This document shows, in pieces, positions 11,101 through 23,100 of a stretch of 64,000 nucleotides of DNA. The notes below the pieces were generated by a model, which saw nothing but the letters and a program-made list of their open reading frames with translations, was not told the origin of the DNA and made no database searches. Source of the DNA: Solanum dulcamara (taxonomy: Eukaryota; Streptophyta; Magnoliopsida; Solanales; Solanaceae); contig NC_077246.1 in assembly GCF_947179165.1 (NCBI RefSeq), positions 69,722,421 through 69,786,420 on the forward strand. The letters are read 5' to 3'. Made by a program: the position numbers and the translations under genes. Numbering within the stretch: position 1 is the first letter of the stretch; every line of letters starts with the position of its first letter.

Positions 11101-13322
11101 ATCATATTATATCCGACAACGAACTTTATCTACTATAACAGTAAAGTGCTAGATTTTTACCCACTATTATCAGTATAAATCACTTCAATGGATAGGTTTT
11201 AGTACTTTATAGAGGATAAAGTATAGTGACTTTATTATTGCAAGTATTAGTTACTTTTAACATGACAAAAGAATAGTATAGTGACTTTACTGTGATACAA
11301 AACAATCACATTTGAGCCAAAAAAAAGAGCAATAAAGTAAAAAAAAGCAACTAACTTTGGAGTTCCATCAAAGATTGCTGGTGGCTCTGAAGAGGAATCA
11401 AGGGCAGGAGGAAGCACCTCTCTGGAACTTCTGATCAAACAAGGAATTGTTAGAACTAACAAAAACCGTTGAACCCAATTGAAGGCGCAACTTTTAAGAT
11501 TGAGTGATTTCTTGGATGGTCACTCACCTAATAGATATTATCTTAAAATCAAGAACTAAAGATCGAAGTTTGAAGACAAGGGAGTAAACAGAGTAGAAGA
11601 AATTACAGGTGCGTTTGGTATGAAGGAAAATACTTCAACTTTTTTAAATAGGAATAGGAATAACAATTTCCTCCCCACCCTAAACGCCCCAAGCCCCCAA
11701 CTCTGATTACTCCATCCACGCCACCCCGACCCAAGAGGTGGTGCTAGCATTTTGCTTATGAGCTCTGATGTATTTGTGCTAAAAAAATCACTTAATATGT
11801 ATAAATAATTTATTCAGAACTTAGTTAGATGTATTTTTAGAATCTAGAACCATAAATTGAAAATCCTAGCTCTAGCCTCCTGCAGTATTTGCTTAATAAC
11901 AACAACAACATACTCAATGTAATCCTACAAGTGAGGATTAGAGAGCATGGTGTACGTAACCTTACTCCTTACCTTGTGAAGGTAGAGAGGTTTTCTTCAA
12001 TAGACCTTCAGCTCAAGTAACACATATCAGAAATAAGTATGTAAAGCAAATATAGTCGTGAACAAGTCATATAAAAGATAAACAATAGAAAAGAGAATAG
12101 AAGCAAAAAAAACAAATAACATGATAACCAAAGCAAAGGAAACAACAAATATTTTCTTAGATTACATTTGAAACAATATTTTCTTGTTCACTTATGAGAC
12201 ATCAAAAAACTAAGGAGTTAGTATTTACAAAAATAAGTCAACCATGGTTTTTTCGCAAGTTTCACACCTCAACTATGGGTTGTTCCATTTTCCTACCTGT
12301 TCAATTTTCCTACACGAAAGATGATAATAGTTGATGTAGAAAAAAAAACAATTAATTGTTGAAGTGTGTTTTAATACACAGCTAATGATAGTTAATGTAT
12401 AAAAAGTGAACAATTGATCATAAAAGCGTGAAATTGCATAAAAAGGATAGTTCAAGCCTACTTTTAACCATTATGTCAAAAATAAGTAACAAAACAACTT
12501 ATTTTCCAGATAAATATTTTACATGAAAAAACATTTTGCTTCTTACCAAACACATCCTAACCCCCTTGTGTGGATGGTTGTTACCCGTTGTATTGTATTG
12601 TATTGTTGGTCTAAATATAATATTTGTTTTGATTGTTACTTAAATTATATTGTATCGTATCATTTAAATCCATCGTAAGGTAACAACGAAAAGATCCATT
12701 TTGTGCAACGACCAATTTGGTGTGATCGCATCGTTACCTTTATCTTTTTTTCTCATTCTGTCTTACTTATTGTTTAATAATTCTATTTTATCATTTACCC
12801 TACCTTTTCATAGTAGCTCTATCCCGTAGCCTACAATTTCTTGTAGGTTTATTATTCAAATTATAGATATGTGACATTATTAATAATGGAGAACGATACA
12901 ATTTACCAAAATGTTGTATTCATTAAAACAACATAGTACATCCACCGGAAGTACTCATCCGAAGGACAAAGGCTGCGTCAGAGGTTGTAGCGGCTGCGGG
13001 TTATTTTGGGTTCCAAAAAAAAATACAGTACAATACAATACATTATCAAACAATACATAACAACCATCCAACAAAGTGTAAAGAATATGAAAATTCCAGA
13101 AAAAAATAGCAAAATACTAGAGAAAGAGAAGTACCCAGAAGCCATTATTGAAACAGCTGGTAGAGCACAGATTCTGTGGCACCCAATGTGATTCCATTGT
13201 ATTGGGTATTTAGCATTAGAGAAAGTGAAAGAGAGAGAACTGAAATCGGTCCTTGAAGGAAGAGGAATTGGAGAACTGAAATTAATACTATGAATTTGAT
13301 ACCCAATGCTCCAAGCTGCCAT
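8123..13322 (-). CDS. GSTL: Lambda-class glutathione S-transferase, plastid form
   Basis: A 302-aa glutathione transferase of the lambda class, which acts as a glutathione-dependent thiol reductase or deglutathionylase (for example on oxidised flavonoids). Exons in transcript order: 13322-13135, 11430-11356, 10786-10726, 10617-10531, 9654-9556, 9479-9377, 9295-9225, 9034-8927 and 8239-8123. All junctions are GT..AG and in phase. Residues 1-59 are rich in Ser, Thr and Pro and low in acidic residues, typical of a plastid transit peptide. Met60 (MASGSSREVLPPALD) resembles the start of cytosolic family members. The thioredoxin-like domain has the lambda-class CPYA motif (catalytic Cys95), then VPIDLKNRPDWY and VPSLEHNNEVKGES; the helical domain has DPSKREFAEELFSY, GSFFLGTFSLVDIAYAPFIE and YDITAGRTKLAAWIK. 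The C terminus runs about ten residues past the usual RFL end, and the stop lies in a miniature element. Confidence 0.95.
10231..10452 (-). mobile_element. RTE/TS-type retroposon insertion with 17-bp duplication
   Basis: A 222-bp insertion in GSTL intron 4, between exons at 9556-9654 and 10531-10617. It is flanked by a perfect 17-bp target-site duplication, GAACTTCAAAGAAAGCA, at 10214-10230 and 10453-10469. On the minus strand it reads through the 'cttgagccaaggtctatc' phrase and ends in a TTG repeat next to the left duplication. The intact duplication shows a fairly recent retroposition and fixes the tail as the 3' end. Confidence 0.88.
10850..11300. repeat. Short degenerate repeats in GSTL intron 2
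   Basis: Variants of 'ctataacaataaagtcac' and 'ggtaggttttactttatag' followed by 'ggataaagt' recur many times in both orientations, in units of roughly 20-60 bp. No single period is clear. It is probably a decayed miniature element or minisatellite; no coding potential is seen. Confidence 0.5.
11897..12125 (-). mobile_element. RTE-type retroposon tail
   Basis: The plus strand shows 'aacaacaacaacatactcaa', then a 'gaaggtagagaggttttctt' block and 'cttcagctcaag', the reverse complement of the shared tail. An A-rich stretch like the LINE 3' UTR follows. It lies in GSTL intron 1. No convincing target-site duplication was found, and the right limit is approximate. Confidence 0.65.
12571..13070. mobile_element. 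Inverted-repeat miniature element in GSTL intron 1
   Basis: The ends are perfect 10-bp inverted copies, TGGATGGTTG and CAACCATCCA. Just inside, both arms continue with imperfect 'gttgtattgtattgtattg'-like runs in opposite orientation. The element is about 500 bp, has no open frame, and its right end lies 64 bp from the exon 1 splice donor. A clear target-site duplication was not identified, so the superfamily is open. Confidence 0.6.
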
Positions 13323-16174
13323 TTTCTCCTTATCCTCCCCCTCACCCTCTTTGGTGTAACTGTGTTTTCTTTTTCTGTTTTCCCAGAGAAAATGACAGAA
13401 ATGTCAATGCTTTTGGTAAATTCAAAAATCTATTGATTATTGGTTAATCATTATCAGTTTGATTATTGGTTTAACCTTTAAAATTTGATTTAAAAAAAAA
13501 CAAAAATCACTTAGAAAAAGGTGACAAACCAAATGAATAATGCACATAGTTGATAAATTGAGTTTTGCTCTAAAGCAAATGTATAACATCGTATAACAAC
13601 AAAAGGTTGAGATAGCAAGAAAAAAAAGTATGAAAACTAAACCTTAAATGAAGGACTTTGTATAGCAGATGGTAATAATTATAAATTATTGAGAAACTAT
13701 CGGGCTATCGGTTAACCCGTTAAGAAAAAACTTTAAATCATTAAGAATCGATAACCTGATAATAAAAAAAATTAAAATCATTATCGAAACCGCTAAACCA
13801 ATAACTCATTATCGATAAATCAATAACTTTTTCTCGATTCAATTTATTGGTTTCAATTTGATTTTGAACTGCCTTAATTAGAATCGTGTTTATCATCCGA
13901 ACAACTCTTTCTTATCGAGTATTTAATATTTTTAATTGACAAAGTTGTATACAGTGAAAATATATATATATATTAAGCTTGTGCATAAATCGATTCGATC
14001 CAAATTTTTGAATCAATTCGTAGTAATTTGAATAATATAATTCATATTATATAATTTAAATTTAATTGTAATATAATCTAGTTTTTCAATTCGAATATGA
14101 TTAGGAGTATTCATCATTCGAATGGATTGAGAAATCGAATTGTGTAAATACCGCTAAAATATACTAGTACCAAAATATATGGTTGAATATTTATGAAAAA
14201 AACTTAGTAAACTAAAGTATTTATTTTTGAGAAAAGCAGTAGGATATTTTTGAACGTGTATAAATAAATAGAGTGTGGTTCGATAAAATATGTTATTATG
14301 CATGTTAGCTAAGAGTAGCATAAATTTGTCTAAGTTCTTATTTTGCCATTTATATGCTATTATGATTTGTTTTATGAATGTCATGTTAATTTAAGACCGT
14401 AATTTAAAGATTTTGTTACTTTTGGTTATGTTTGCTCTAAAATTGAAACTAAAGTAGTTGTTTGTTTAATTTTTGAAATTGAACAAATTGATGTATGTAA
14501 TCAAATCGAAATAAAAATAAATTAAATTGGATTTAAAGTGAATCAAGTTTGGATGAAAATCTTAGAAAATCAAAATTTGAATTTCAAGCAGTTGATGACC
14601 AAAGCTAAACCTAATTGATTCGTGTGTGGGCCTACTTTTTATATATTTAAACTGACATTTGATGTTTAGGTCTTATTTAGCTGTGATAAATTACACATTA
14701 AAGTATCATTTAACTGTCATACATTCAAATCCCTCTATATATATGTATTTTATTTTTTTTACATATTGTTTAACTTACCTCTACAAATTGTACAGTAAAA
14801 TAATAGTGTAAAATGAATTTGATTAGAGTTATACAATGGTCTCTTATTCACCTTCTCTTCTTTTTCAGGACACTCTTGTATCTCTTTTGAATCTTAAAAC
14901 GAAGCATAACGATGTTCACATGTGCAGAGTCATTCAGTGAGTCCAAACTCTTAATGCACCTTTAGAATACGATTGAACTCAAATTATGAGCATGTTGTTA
15001 GGGTTGAACCAACAAGTATTGTGCAAAGTTAACAAAAAAAACCTCGAATAACGATAACAATGAAAATTTATGAACAGACTCGTTGTATATTAAATTGATT
15101 TGGTCAATTAACCTACTATAACTGACATAAAAAAATTATTGGAAGAATATTTTTTTCTAAACAAAACTTCCTTGAAACTAGACTGCAAATGCTATTATAT
15201 TATTATAAAAATGAAAGATTCTAGTTTTATACAAGTTCAAAAACTTTTTCTTCTCATTTTTTTAAACCTAAATATAAAAGATTTTTATTTTTCTTTCATA
15301 AATTTTATCAGTATTAAAATATAAAAATAATTAGCCTTAATTACAGTCTATTTGTAACTTGACTAAGAGCCCGTTTGGATTGGCTTTAAGTTGGTCAAAA
15401 CCAACTTAAAACCCCTTTTTAGCTTTTGGACGTGTTTGCCTAATGCTGACTTTAAGCCATAAAGTTCTTAAAGTCAGTCAGAAATGAAAAGTTAGGATTC
15501 CTAACTTTTTTTTCCAAAGTGCTTAAAGTCATTTTCTTTGACCATGAAAATTACTTTTATATCCTTTATATTATAACTAAATTCTCAAACTACCTTTTTT
15601 ATTCTTTTAACCCTAAAATTCACATCATAAGCACTTTTATCCAAACACTCAACTGCTTATTTATAAAAATAACTTTCAGCACTTCAAAGTTCTAAAAGCA
15701 CTTTATACATAAAAGTTACTTTTTTTAAGCCCATCCAAACGGGCTCTAAAGCTGTTAATGTTTTAGTTTGTAGTTTTTTTTTAACAAAATAAATTTTAAA
15801 TAATTTAAAAATATAAAATATTATAATTTTTTAACCTAAATGAGGACTTTGTGGGTAGATTTTTTTTTTTTTAATTTTTCACTCAGTATTTAGAGCCGGT
15901 GAAATTCAAATCACACACTTTAGGACTCATTCGAAATTGTTGCTTCCAACAAGATTTTCTTTATATTCAGGGTTCGAATTCAAAACATCTAATTAAAGGT
16001 GAAACAGTCTCAGCATTACATCTGCTAAAAAAGTTATTAATGATTTGTTTGGTATGAAATAAATATTTTCAAAATTCATAAAATACCTCAAAATTCTATC
16101 CTAGCACAAAAGATAAGGCAATAAACATTTTGCATCATCCTCTTTTCTCTCGGAGTCTCAAGAAATCATCATCA
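13323..16174. other. Intergenic region between GSTL and RPL10
   Basis: AT-rich DNA without recognised genes. The part 13440-13860 carries 'ggttaacccgttaag' and 'aaccgctaaaccaataac' phrases resembling the hAT-like element at 41354-41906. The part 13970-14640 has several 'aatcgaattg'-type phrases. Both look like decayed miniature elements. A well-defined element at 15367-15746 is listed separately. The RPL10 5' UTR lies in the last part, and the GSTL promoter should be just right of 13322, where 'cctcaccctctttgg' is GC-richer. Confidence 0.45.
15367..15746. mobile_element. Tourist-like miniature element, complete
   Basis: 380 bp with inverted ends GAGCCCGTTTGGAT and ATCCAAACGGGCTC, flanked on both sides by the 3-bp duplication TAA (15364-15366 and 15747-15749). 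A 3-bp TAA duplication fits the PIF/Harbinger (Tourist) superfamily. A second, left-truncated copy lies at 59731-60090. There is no open reading frame. Confidence 0.8.
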
Positions 16175-16867
16175 ATGGAGGCTACTCTCTTCTCCTTGCC
16201 TTCTTCCTCCTCTCACTCTTATCCCTTTTCCCTGAAATCCCACTGCAACTATCCCTTCATAATCCCCACCCACTCCCATTCTCACCTCAAACCCAAACCA
16301 AGAACTCTAACTATCCGTTCAGCCATTAGCAGAACCAAGAAAGAAGAAACAGTCGAAACAGTGAAACAACAGCTAGAAGATTGTTATCTCTTAGCTGGAA
16401 TCAGTTACAAGGGTTTAACTGTTAAGCAATTTCAAGATCTTAGGGCTCAACTCCCAGAAACAACAAAGCTTCTTGTTGCTAAGAACACATTGGTGCTTAA
16501 AGCAATTGAAGGGACAAAATGGGAAGCATTGAAACCATGTATGAAAGGAATGAATGCTTGGTTATTTGTTCATAGTGAAGAAATCCCAGCTGCTTTGAAA
16601 CCTTATAGAACTTTTCAAAAGGAGAAGAAATTGGAAGAGAATGATTTTACTGGTGGGGTTTTTGAAGGGAAGTTTTATGGGCCTGATGAGTTTAAGGTGC
16701 TTGAGAATTTGCCTACAAGAGCTGAGATTTATGCACAGCTTCTTGGGTCTTTGAAAGGACCAGCTTCAGCTGTTGTTGGGACTATTCAAGCTCCAGCAAG
16801 GAATTTGGTTATGGTGCTTAAGGCTTATGTAAAGAAATTGGAGGAGGAAGAAGGTGGAAGTCAATAA
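16175..16867 (+). CDS. RPL10: 50S ribosomal protein L10, chloroplastic (uL10c)
   Basis: Intronless gene for the plastid uL10 protein, 230 aa from the chosen start. L10 anchors L7/L12 dimers to form the ribosomal stalk that recruits translation factors. Residues 1-50 are rich in Ser, Pro and His and have no acidic residues until after position 50, as in a plastid transit peptide. The mature part begins near AISRTKKEETVE. Family features follow: GISYKGLTVKQFQDLR, LLVAKNTLVLKAI and GMNAWLFVHSEEIP. The C-terminal helix LLGSLKGPASAVVGTIQAP followed by ARNLVMVLKAYVKKLEEE is expected to bind L7/L12. An in-frame ATG at 16130 would add 15 residues; the second ATG at 16175 (MEATLFSLPSS) has the better context and a typical transit-peptide start. 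Confidence 0.96.
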   Translation: MEATLFSLPSSSSHSYPFSLKSHCNYPFIIPTHSHSHLKPKPRTLTIRSAISRTKKEETVETVKQQLEDCYLLAGISYKGLTVKQFQDLRAQLPETTKLLVAKNTLVLKAIEGTKWEALKPCMKGMNAWLFVHSEEIPAALKPYRTFQKEKKLEENDFTGGVFEGKFYGPDEFKVLENLPTRAEIYAQLLGSLKGPASAVVGTIQAPARNLVMVLKAYVKKLEEEEGGSQ

Positions 16868-17421
16868 TTTTATTGTAATACTTGGATATGGTAAGTTGAA
16901 TGTTATTGTCAATTTGATTCAATATTTGACATTTTATGAAAGATGGAATTTTGTAAATTTATGTTTTTGGTAGAATGAATTAATCCTTGACAATTCTCCT
17001 AATTATTGTCCTTGTTTTTGGCGGATAAACTGGATTACTTCATAACTGTTAAGGGATTCGTGTTTCACAGAAATGTACTATTCTGCACTTTCCATTATCA
17101 CTGAACCAAGAAAATAGTTTGTCTTCCTGCTCCAGCTCACTATATTTGTTTAACATGAAAAGTGCAGCTGGATGCACTAAGCTCTCGATATTTGTGGAGT
17201 TTGGGGTTGGTGGTAGTTTGGAGCACTGTGTATGTCTTAACATTAGCCTTATTCATGCTGTTTCTTGCTTTTGTTATTTGTTACCATCGATTGATATTAT
17301 GTTTAGATGATCACACTATTTTGCTGATATTATTGTTCCTTGCATGTATGCTCTGCACTGCATTTCTATTACTAGTTGTCATGTTTTCATTTTTCCTTTT
17401 CATTACTATTTTGATTTACTT

Positions 17422-17547
17422 CACTTGAGCCGAGTGTCTTTCGGAAATAGCCTCTCTACCTCCATGTGGAGGTAGAGGTAAGGTCTGCATACACTCTTCT
17501 CTCCCTAGAACCCACTTTATGAGATTTCTCTGAGTATGTTGTTATTG
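17422..17547 (+). mobile_element. RTE/TS-type retroposon tail
   Basis: Reads 'acttgagccgagtgtctttc', a 'cctctctacctcc' block, 'gtggaggtagaggtaaggtc', 'cctagaacccactttatgag' and ends in 'gtatgttgttattg'. It is one of the better preserved plus-strand copies. It lies back to back with an Au-like SINE of opposite orientation. Confidence 0.75.
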
Positions 17548-17551
17548 GGTA

Positions 17552-17688
17552 ATGCCAGACCACATAGCATCTATTTTAAGCAACCTTAGTTTGCATTTCT
17601 GCAAAAGGTTGTTTCCATGCTTGAACCGTGACCTCTTGGTCAATCAGGCCGCAACTCTTGTCGTTGCACCAAACTCTCCTCTTCTCAT
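17552..17688 (-). mobile_element. Au-like SINE, decayed
   Basis: On the minus strand it reads 'gtgcaacgacaagagttgcg', 'ttgaccaagaggtcacggtt' (a polymerase III B-box-like core, GGTTCAAGC) and 'ggaaacaaccttttgcagaa' followed by 'atgcaaactaaggttgct'. This matches the Au SINE consensus as I remember it, with many mismatches. No target-site duplication was found. Confidence 0.65.
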
Positions 17689-19378
17689 GTAATAAATAGA
17701 AGAGTAAAATATTTTTAAAAAAGAAGCAGCAGCAGCAATCCTACCTCTTATGAGACACATCTTCCAGTTTGGAACTTGAAAGGGCTGAATCCTCTGGCTT
17801 TGTCACTCAGTCCTTTATCTCCTCTTTTCCCCTTCCAGCATTTCAAAACTTACTTTTGTTTTGCATGGCTGTAATCTGCTGGATGATTTCTCTTTAAAAA
17901 CAAGTTTAGTGCCTTTTGTTTGAGGAAAGGATGGACTAGTTGCTAATGGTCGACGAACAAATTATTTTAGAACTTTGATGTTGTTTACTGGAATTAGTTA
18001 AAGGCTTCTGAGAGATATTATTAGGTGTACAAGGGAGCAATGTCATTGATCTGGCGCTTAAGCCATCTGGTTTTGAATGGGTGATCAAGATTGTGTTTTG
18101 TTCTACGTCAAAGCATGCCTATACTTCTGCTTTGGAAAAGCTACGACCCTTGGAGGTTCCAAGGATCTGGATTCTCTAGATGGTTAAGCAAATGTTATAA
18201 GCTGGATGGTTTTCAGTAAGTGAAGAAACTTTTAGTTTATTCTATGTCAGAACATACCTGATCATTGTTGAGAAAAAGTCTCTGTTGAAGGCTTTGGAGA
18301 TTTGGATTCTTGTAAATGGTTGCACAGATAGGCGTTAGGTTTATTATTGCAGATGAAAAATTGAGATAAGCATGCCTTTTTGTAGGCTTAGACATAACAA
18401 AGTACTAGGTGTGCAGGGATAATATACCATTCTTGATGATGCGAAAGATTTACTTCCCCGCTGCATAATGGGACTTTTTGCTCTATAAGATGCTCAGTTC
18501 TACTGATGGTTCACATTCAAAATAGGGCAAGATTATTCCGTCAAAATGTGAAGACGAGGGACTAATCACAAGTTATTAGTATTACATATTACTTTTGAGC
18601 ATTCTGATGCTAATATGAGAAATCAGCATAAGCAAAGGGCCTAGTTTGAAATGCTGGTGAAGAGATCTTACCTCTGCACTATGCTGCTTGTTGGTTTAGC
18701 TAATATGCAGAAAACCAAGAGAATGTTGATGACCATCGGTTCATCCAGCCTTTACTATATGTCTCAGCGTATATCTTTGATGTTGATATTTTCCTCCATA
18801 GCAACCGTCAATTCTCAACTTGAAAATGATGGCACTTCCTTTTCCAAATATTTTTCTTTTTTGAGTATAGTTCCGCCTTCTGTTTCTACCTTGCGAGGTT
18901 ACTTTGTTGGTTCTTGTTTGACTTGCCATTCATGCACTAAACTCTGTTTCAACACCTTCCGATGATAATCTATGCCATCTCGATTGAAGTTTTCATCTCA
19001 GCATATATTTGTGTTGTGAATATAATTTTGACGACTTCTCCAGAGCTCTGATGCCTAAGTTTTAGTTAGCTTTCAAGCATGTTGTACGAACTCCGTTGCA
19101 TCTCATTGTTAGAGTAGGTTAGAGTCCCACATTGGTTGGGAATGGAGTGATGGTTTGCTTATGTGGACCATGTGAGCTAGCTTTTGGAGTTGAATGTATC
19201 ATATCTTTACAACATTTGTTTGTGCGGGAGGAGTAAATTTCCTTCTGTAACTGAGAGTAATTCTGAAGCACTGTACAGGGGGTGTAGAGGCAATTTACAA
19301 ACTATTCTTGATGCACATTATCGGTATAGGGTATTTCAGTTTTCATTAATGTGTATCATGACCTGCTTTGAAATGCTT

Positions 19379-19502
19379 TACTTGAGCCGAGAGCCAAGAG
19401 TCTATCAGAAACAACATTTCTATCTTTACTAGGTAGGGTTAAGGTTTGCGTACACAACATCCTCCTCAGACTCTACTTGCGGAATTCCACTGGTATGTTC
19501 TA
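19379..19502 (+). mobile_element. RTE/TS-type retroposon tail
   Basis: Starts 'acttgagccgagagccaaga', continues with 'gtagggttaaggtttgcgta' and ends 'gaattccactggtatgttct'. The terminal TTG repeat is lost. It is a diverged plus-strand copy. Confidence 0.7.
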
Positions 19503-19589
19503 TGGGAAACTTACAGAAATCTCACTAGTTTAGGAGCTAATTAATTAGATATAGTTTGCAATATTATGAATCTTACCAGATTTAGGTGT

Positions 19590-19830
19590 GTCCAGATACG
19601 TTTAGATACATGTATCTCGGGATACGTGGGGTCAAAATTAGATGTAATTTATTTTAGATAACTATATCCAAGTTGCATGTATCTGAGATATATAGATAAA
19701 TCTCGCTTGCCTCCCTCCCATCTTGCTTGTCACTTTCCTATGTATCTAGGATACATGAATATATCGCTCGCCTTTCTTTCTATTTTAGTGTATCTGGTAG
19801 CAAAAATACATGTATTTAGGTATATCTTCT
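19590..19830. repeat. Cluster of TACATGTA-type palindromic motifs
   Basis: Short motifs of the form GATACATGTATC or GGATACATG occur repeatedly with spacings of 10-50 bp (for example around 19604, 19675, 19738 and 19808). Several are self-complementary. There is no open frame. It is probably a decayed foldback element or minisatellite. Confidence 0.45.
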
Positions 19831-20166
19831 TTAGTATATGGTAAAAAAATTTTAATTAGTGGTAAGATACGTTTTTATTTAAAAATATATGTAGGATTAA
19901 TATATATGTTACGGATGTATGTCTAATAAGATAGTTTTTACATGTTTTATTATTGTTATAATGTGTATCATATAAAATTGACACATTGTATTCTGTTCCT
20001 ACATGATTTGTGTTATCATTGCTTATTACGATGATTTATGATTTGAAGTTGAAATTTTGTTTCGATATGCAATTTAAATTTCTTGAAGTGTATTTTTTTT
20101 CTCATAAATATAAAAGTTCCACAATTTTGTGAAAACTATCTAAATTTTCCAACTTTTATACAATTA

Positions 20167-23100
20167 CACCACCACCACCAACAACAACAACAAGATACCC
20201 AGTGAAATTCCACAAGTGGGGTATGAGGAGGGTAGGATCTACGCAGACCTTACCACTACCTCATGGAGGTAGAGAGGCTGTTTCCGAAAGACTTTCGGCT
20301 CAAAAGTCACAGTTTCAAGTGCGAGAGAAAAAATAATATATAATAATAAATAAATAAATAATAAAATGCAATGCAAATTTTTTTAAGACAAGAACAATAA
20401 TATAGCAAATAACTGCGATAATTAAAGGCAATAGCAACACAACTATAAAGGCATGCCTAGACCTACAATCACCTAAACCGACACACAGCAAGACACCATT
20501 CTATTCCTACTAGCCTTTTACACTAATCCGCGATCTTCACTTTTTTCTATCTAAGGTTATGTCCTCGGTGATATGGAGTAGCATCATATCTCATCTAATC
20601 ACCTCTCTCCAATACTTTTTCGGTCTATCTCTACTCCTCCGTATAGCCCCCAAATCCAACCGATCGCACCTCCTAACTGGGGCGTCGACACCCCTTCTTT
20701 GCACATGCCTAAACCATCTCAATCTTGATTCTCTCATCTTGTCGACCACAGATGCCACTCCCACCTTCTCTCGAATAACCTCATTCCTGATCTTATCACT
20801 CCTAGTGTGTTCACACATCCATCTTAGCATCCTCATCTCCGTAACATGCATCTTCTGAACATGATAATTCTTTATTGTCCAGAACTCCATTCCATATAAC
20901 AACGCTGGTCTAACCACCATTTTGTAGAATTTACCTTTAAGTTTAGGTGGTACTTTCTTATCACACAGGACTCTAGAGACTAGCCTCCATTTCAACCATG
21001 TTGTCCCAAGGCGGTGTGTGACATCATCATCGATGTCCCTACTATTCTAGATGATGGATCCAAGATATTTAAAGTTTTTTGTCTTAGGGATAGGTTGGGT
21101 GGCAAGCCTCACTCCCCTGTGCTCTTCATCCATCGCAACACTAAATTTGTACTCCAAGTATTCTGTTTTGGTGCTTCTCAATCTGAACCCTTTGGACACC
21201 AGCGTTTGTCTCCAAACCTCCAACCTATCATTAACTCCGTTCCGAGTCTCATCAATCAAAACTATATCGTCTGCAAATAGTATACATCATGCAACCTCCT
21301 CCTGAATGGACTGTGTCAGCTCATCCATCACCAAGGCAGAAAGAAAAGGGCTTGGCACAGATCCCTGATGTAGTCCCACCTCAACAGGAAAATGATCTGA
21401 GTCACCTCCCACTGTCCTAACCAAAGTTTTGGCTCCAGCATACATGTCCTTTATCTCCCTAATATACACCATCGGAACACATTTAGCCTCCAGACACCTC
21501 CAGATAACATCTCTCGGAACTTTGTCATAAGTCTTTTCAAGGTCAATGAACACCATATGGAGATCCCTTTTTCTTTCTCTAAATTTCTCCACTAGTCTTC
21601 GCATAATATGGATTGCCTCAGTAGTCGATCGCCCCAGCATGAATCCGAACTAATTCTCTAAGATTGACACTCCTCTCATCGCTCTCATCTCCACCACTCT
21701 CTCCCAAATCTTCATAGTGTGGCTTAGTAGTTTGATACCGTAGTAATTATTGCAGTTTTGGATATCACCATTGTTCTTGTACAATGGAACCATAGTACTC
21801 CACCTCCATTCATAAGGCATCTTAGCAGTCTTTAAAATAACATTAAACAACTTAGTCAACCACTCCAAACCTGCCTTGTCAGTGCTCTTTCAAAAGTCCA
21901 CCGGAATCTCATCCGGCCCTGTCGCTTTCCCCTTCCTCATCCTGCTAACAGCACGTCTAACCTCCTCAACCTTAAAACACCTGCAGTACCCAAAGTCTCG
22001 AATACTATGAGAGTACGCCAAATCACCTAGTACAATGTCTCTGTCTCCTTTTTCATTTAGGAGTCTGTAGAAGTACGTTTGCCACCTTTTCTTGATAGAG
22101 GTCTCATCCACTAACACTGCACCTCCTCGTCCTTGATACACTTTACTAGGTCCAAATTGTGTGCTTTTCTCTCTCTCGCTTTGGCGAGCATATACAATCT
22201 CTTATCCCCACCTTTTTTCCCTAACTCGATATACAAGCGTTCAAAAGCTTTCGTCTTGGCACTAGTGACTGCCGACTTCGCTTCTGTCTTTGCCTTCTTA
22301 TAGATATCTTTAAGTCAATTCTTCTCCTCCTCACCCACGCACTCCAACCACCCTGTATAGTCAACCTTCTTGGCTTTCACTTTGCCTTGTACTTCTCTAT
22401 TCCACCACCAATCTCCTTGACGACCACCAAAGATTCCTCTCGATACCCCAAGAACCTCGGTAGCTGCTTTTCTAATGCAACCGACTGTCATGTCCACATG
22501 TTGTTCACATCCCCGCTACTACTCCAGGCCCCTAAACCATTCAACTTCTCCCCCATCTCCCGAGAAAAGACGGGAGTTAGGCCCTCCCATCTAATCCTCG
22601 ATCGATCATATAGGGTCTTCTTTCTCCTATCCCTCTTAATCTCAAAGTCCATCACCAAAAGCTTATGTTGGGTGGTAATATTTTCAGTCGGAATAACCTT
22701 GCAATCCTTACAAAGGCCTCTATCACCCTTCCGGAAGAGTAAGCAATCAATATGAGTCCTAGCTACCGTGCTACTAAAGGTGACCAATTGGTTATCCTTC
22801 TTCAAAAAACACGAATTAGCAATAACCAACTCAAAAGCTTTGGCAAACTCCAAGAGAGAAACCCCACCGCCATTTCTTTCCCCAAAAGCCTCCACGAACA
22901 TCATCAAAACCATCAGAAGTTGTACCGATATGACCATTGAAATCTCCACCAATGAAAAACTTTTTGGTACTAGGTATACCTCTCACTACTTCATTCAAAT
23001 CCTCCCAAAAGAGAATTTTGACTTCTTCATCCAGACCCACACAAGGTGCATACACACTAACAACATTCACAAAAAGCCTGCCTATAACTAACTTAATAAA

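Larger units (their letters stand above)
16868..20166. other. Intergenic region with retroposon fragments
   Basis: No gene recognised. The stretch holds two retroposon tails, an Au-like SINE and a TACATGTA-rich patch, each listed separately. At 19109-19200 the phrase 'agagtcccacattggttggg' looks like a piece of an LTR found widely in plants, but no second LTR was seen. An open frame at 18651-18965 has no recognisable motif. Confidence 0.4.

Noticed and set aside
13006..13191. Plus-strand open frame opposite GSTL exon 1
   Set aside because: It is the complement of the transit-peptide exon and the end of a miniature element; no conserved motif.
18651..18965. 104-codon plus-strand frame in the RPL10-LINE interval
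   Set aside because: Ser/Leu/Ile-rich composition without motif, and an overlapping frame on the other strand of similar length; not supported as a gene.
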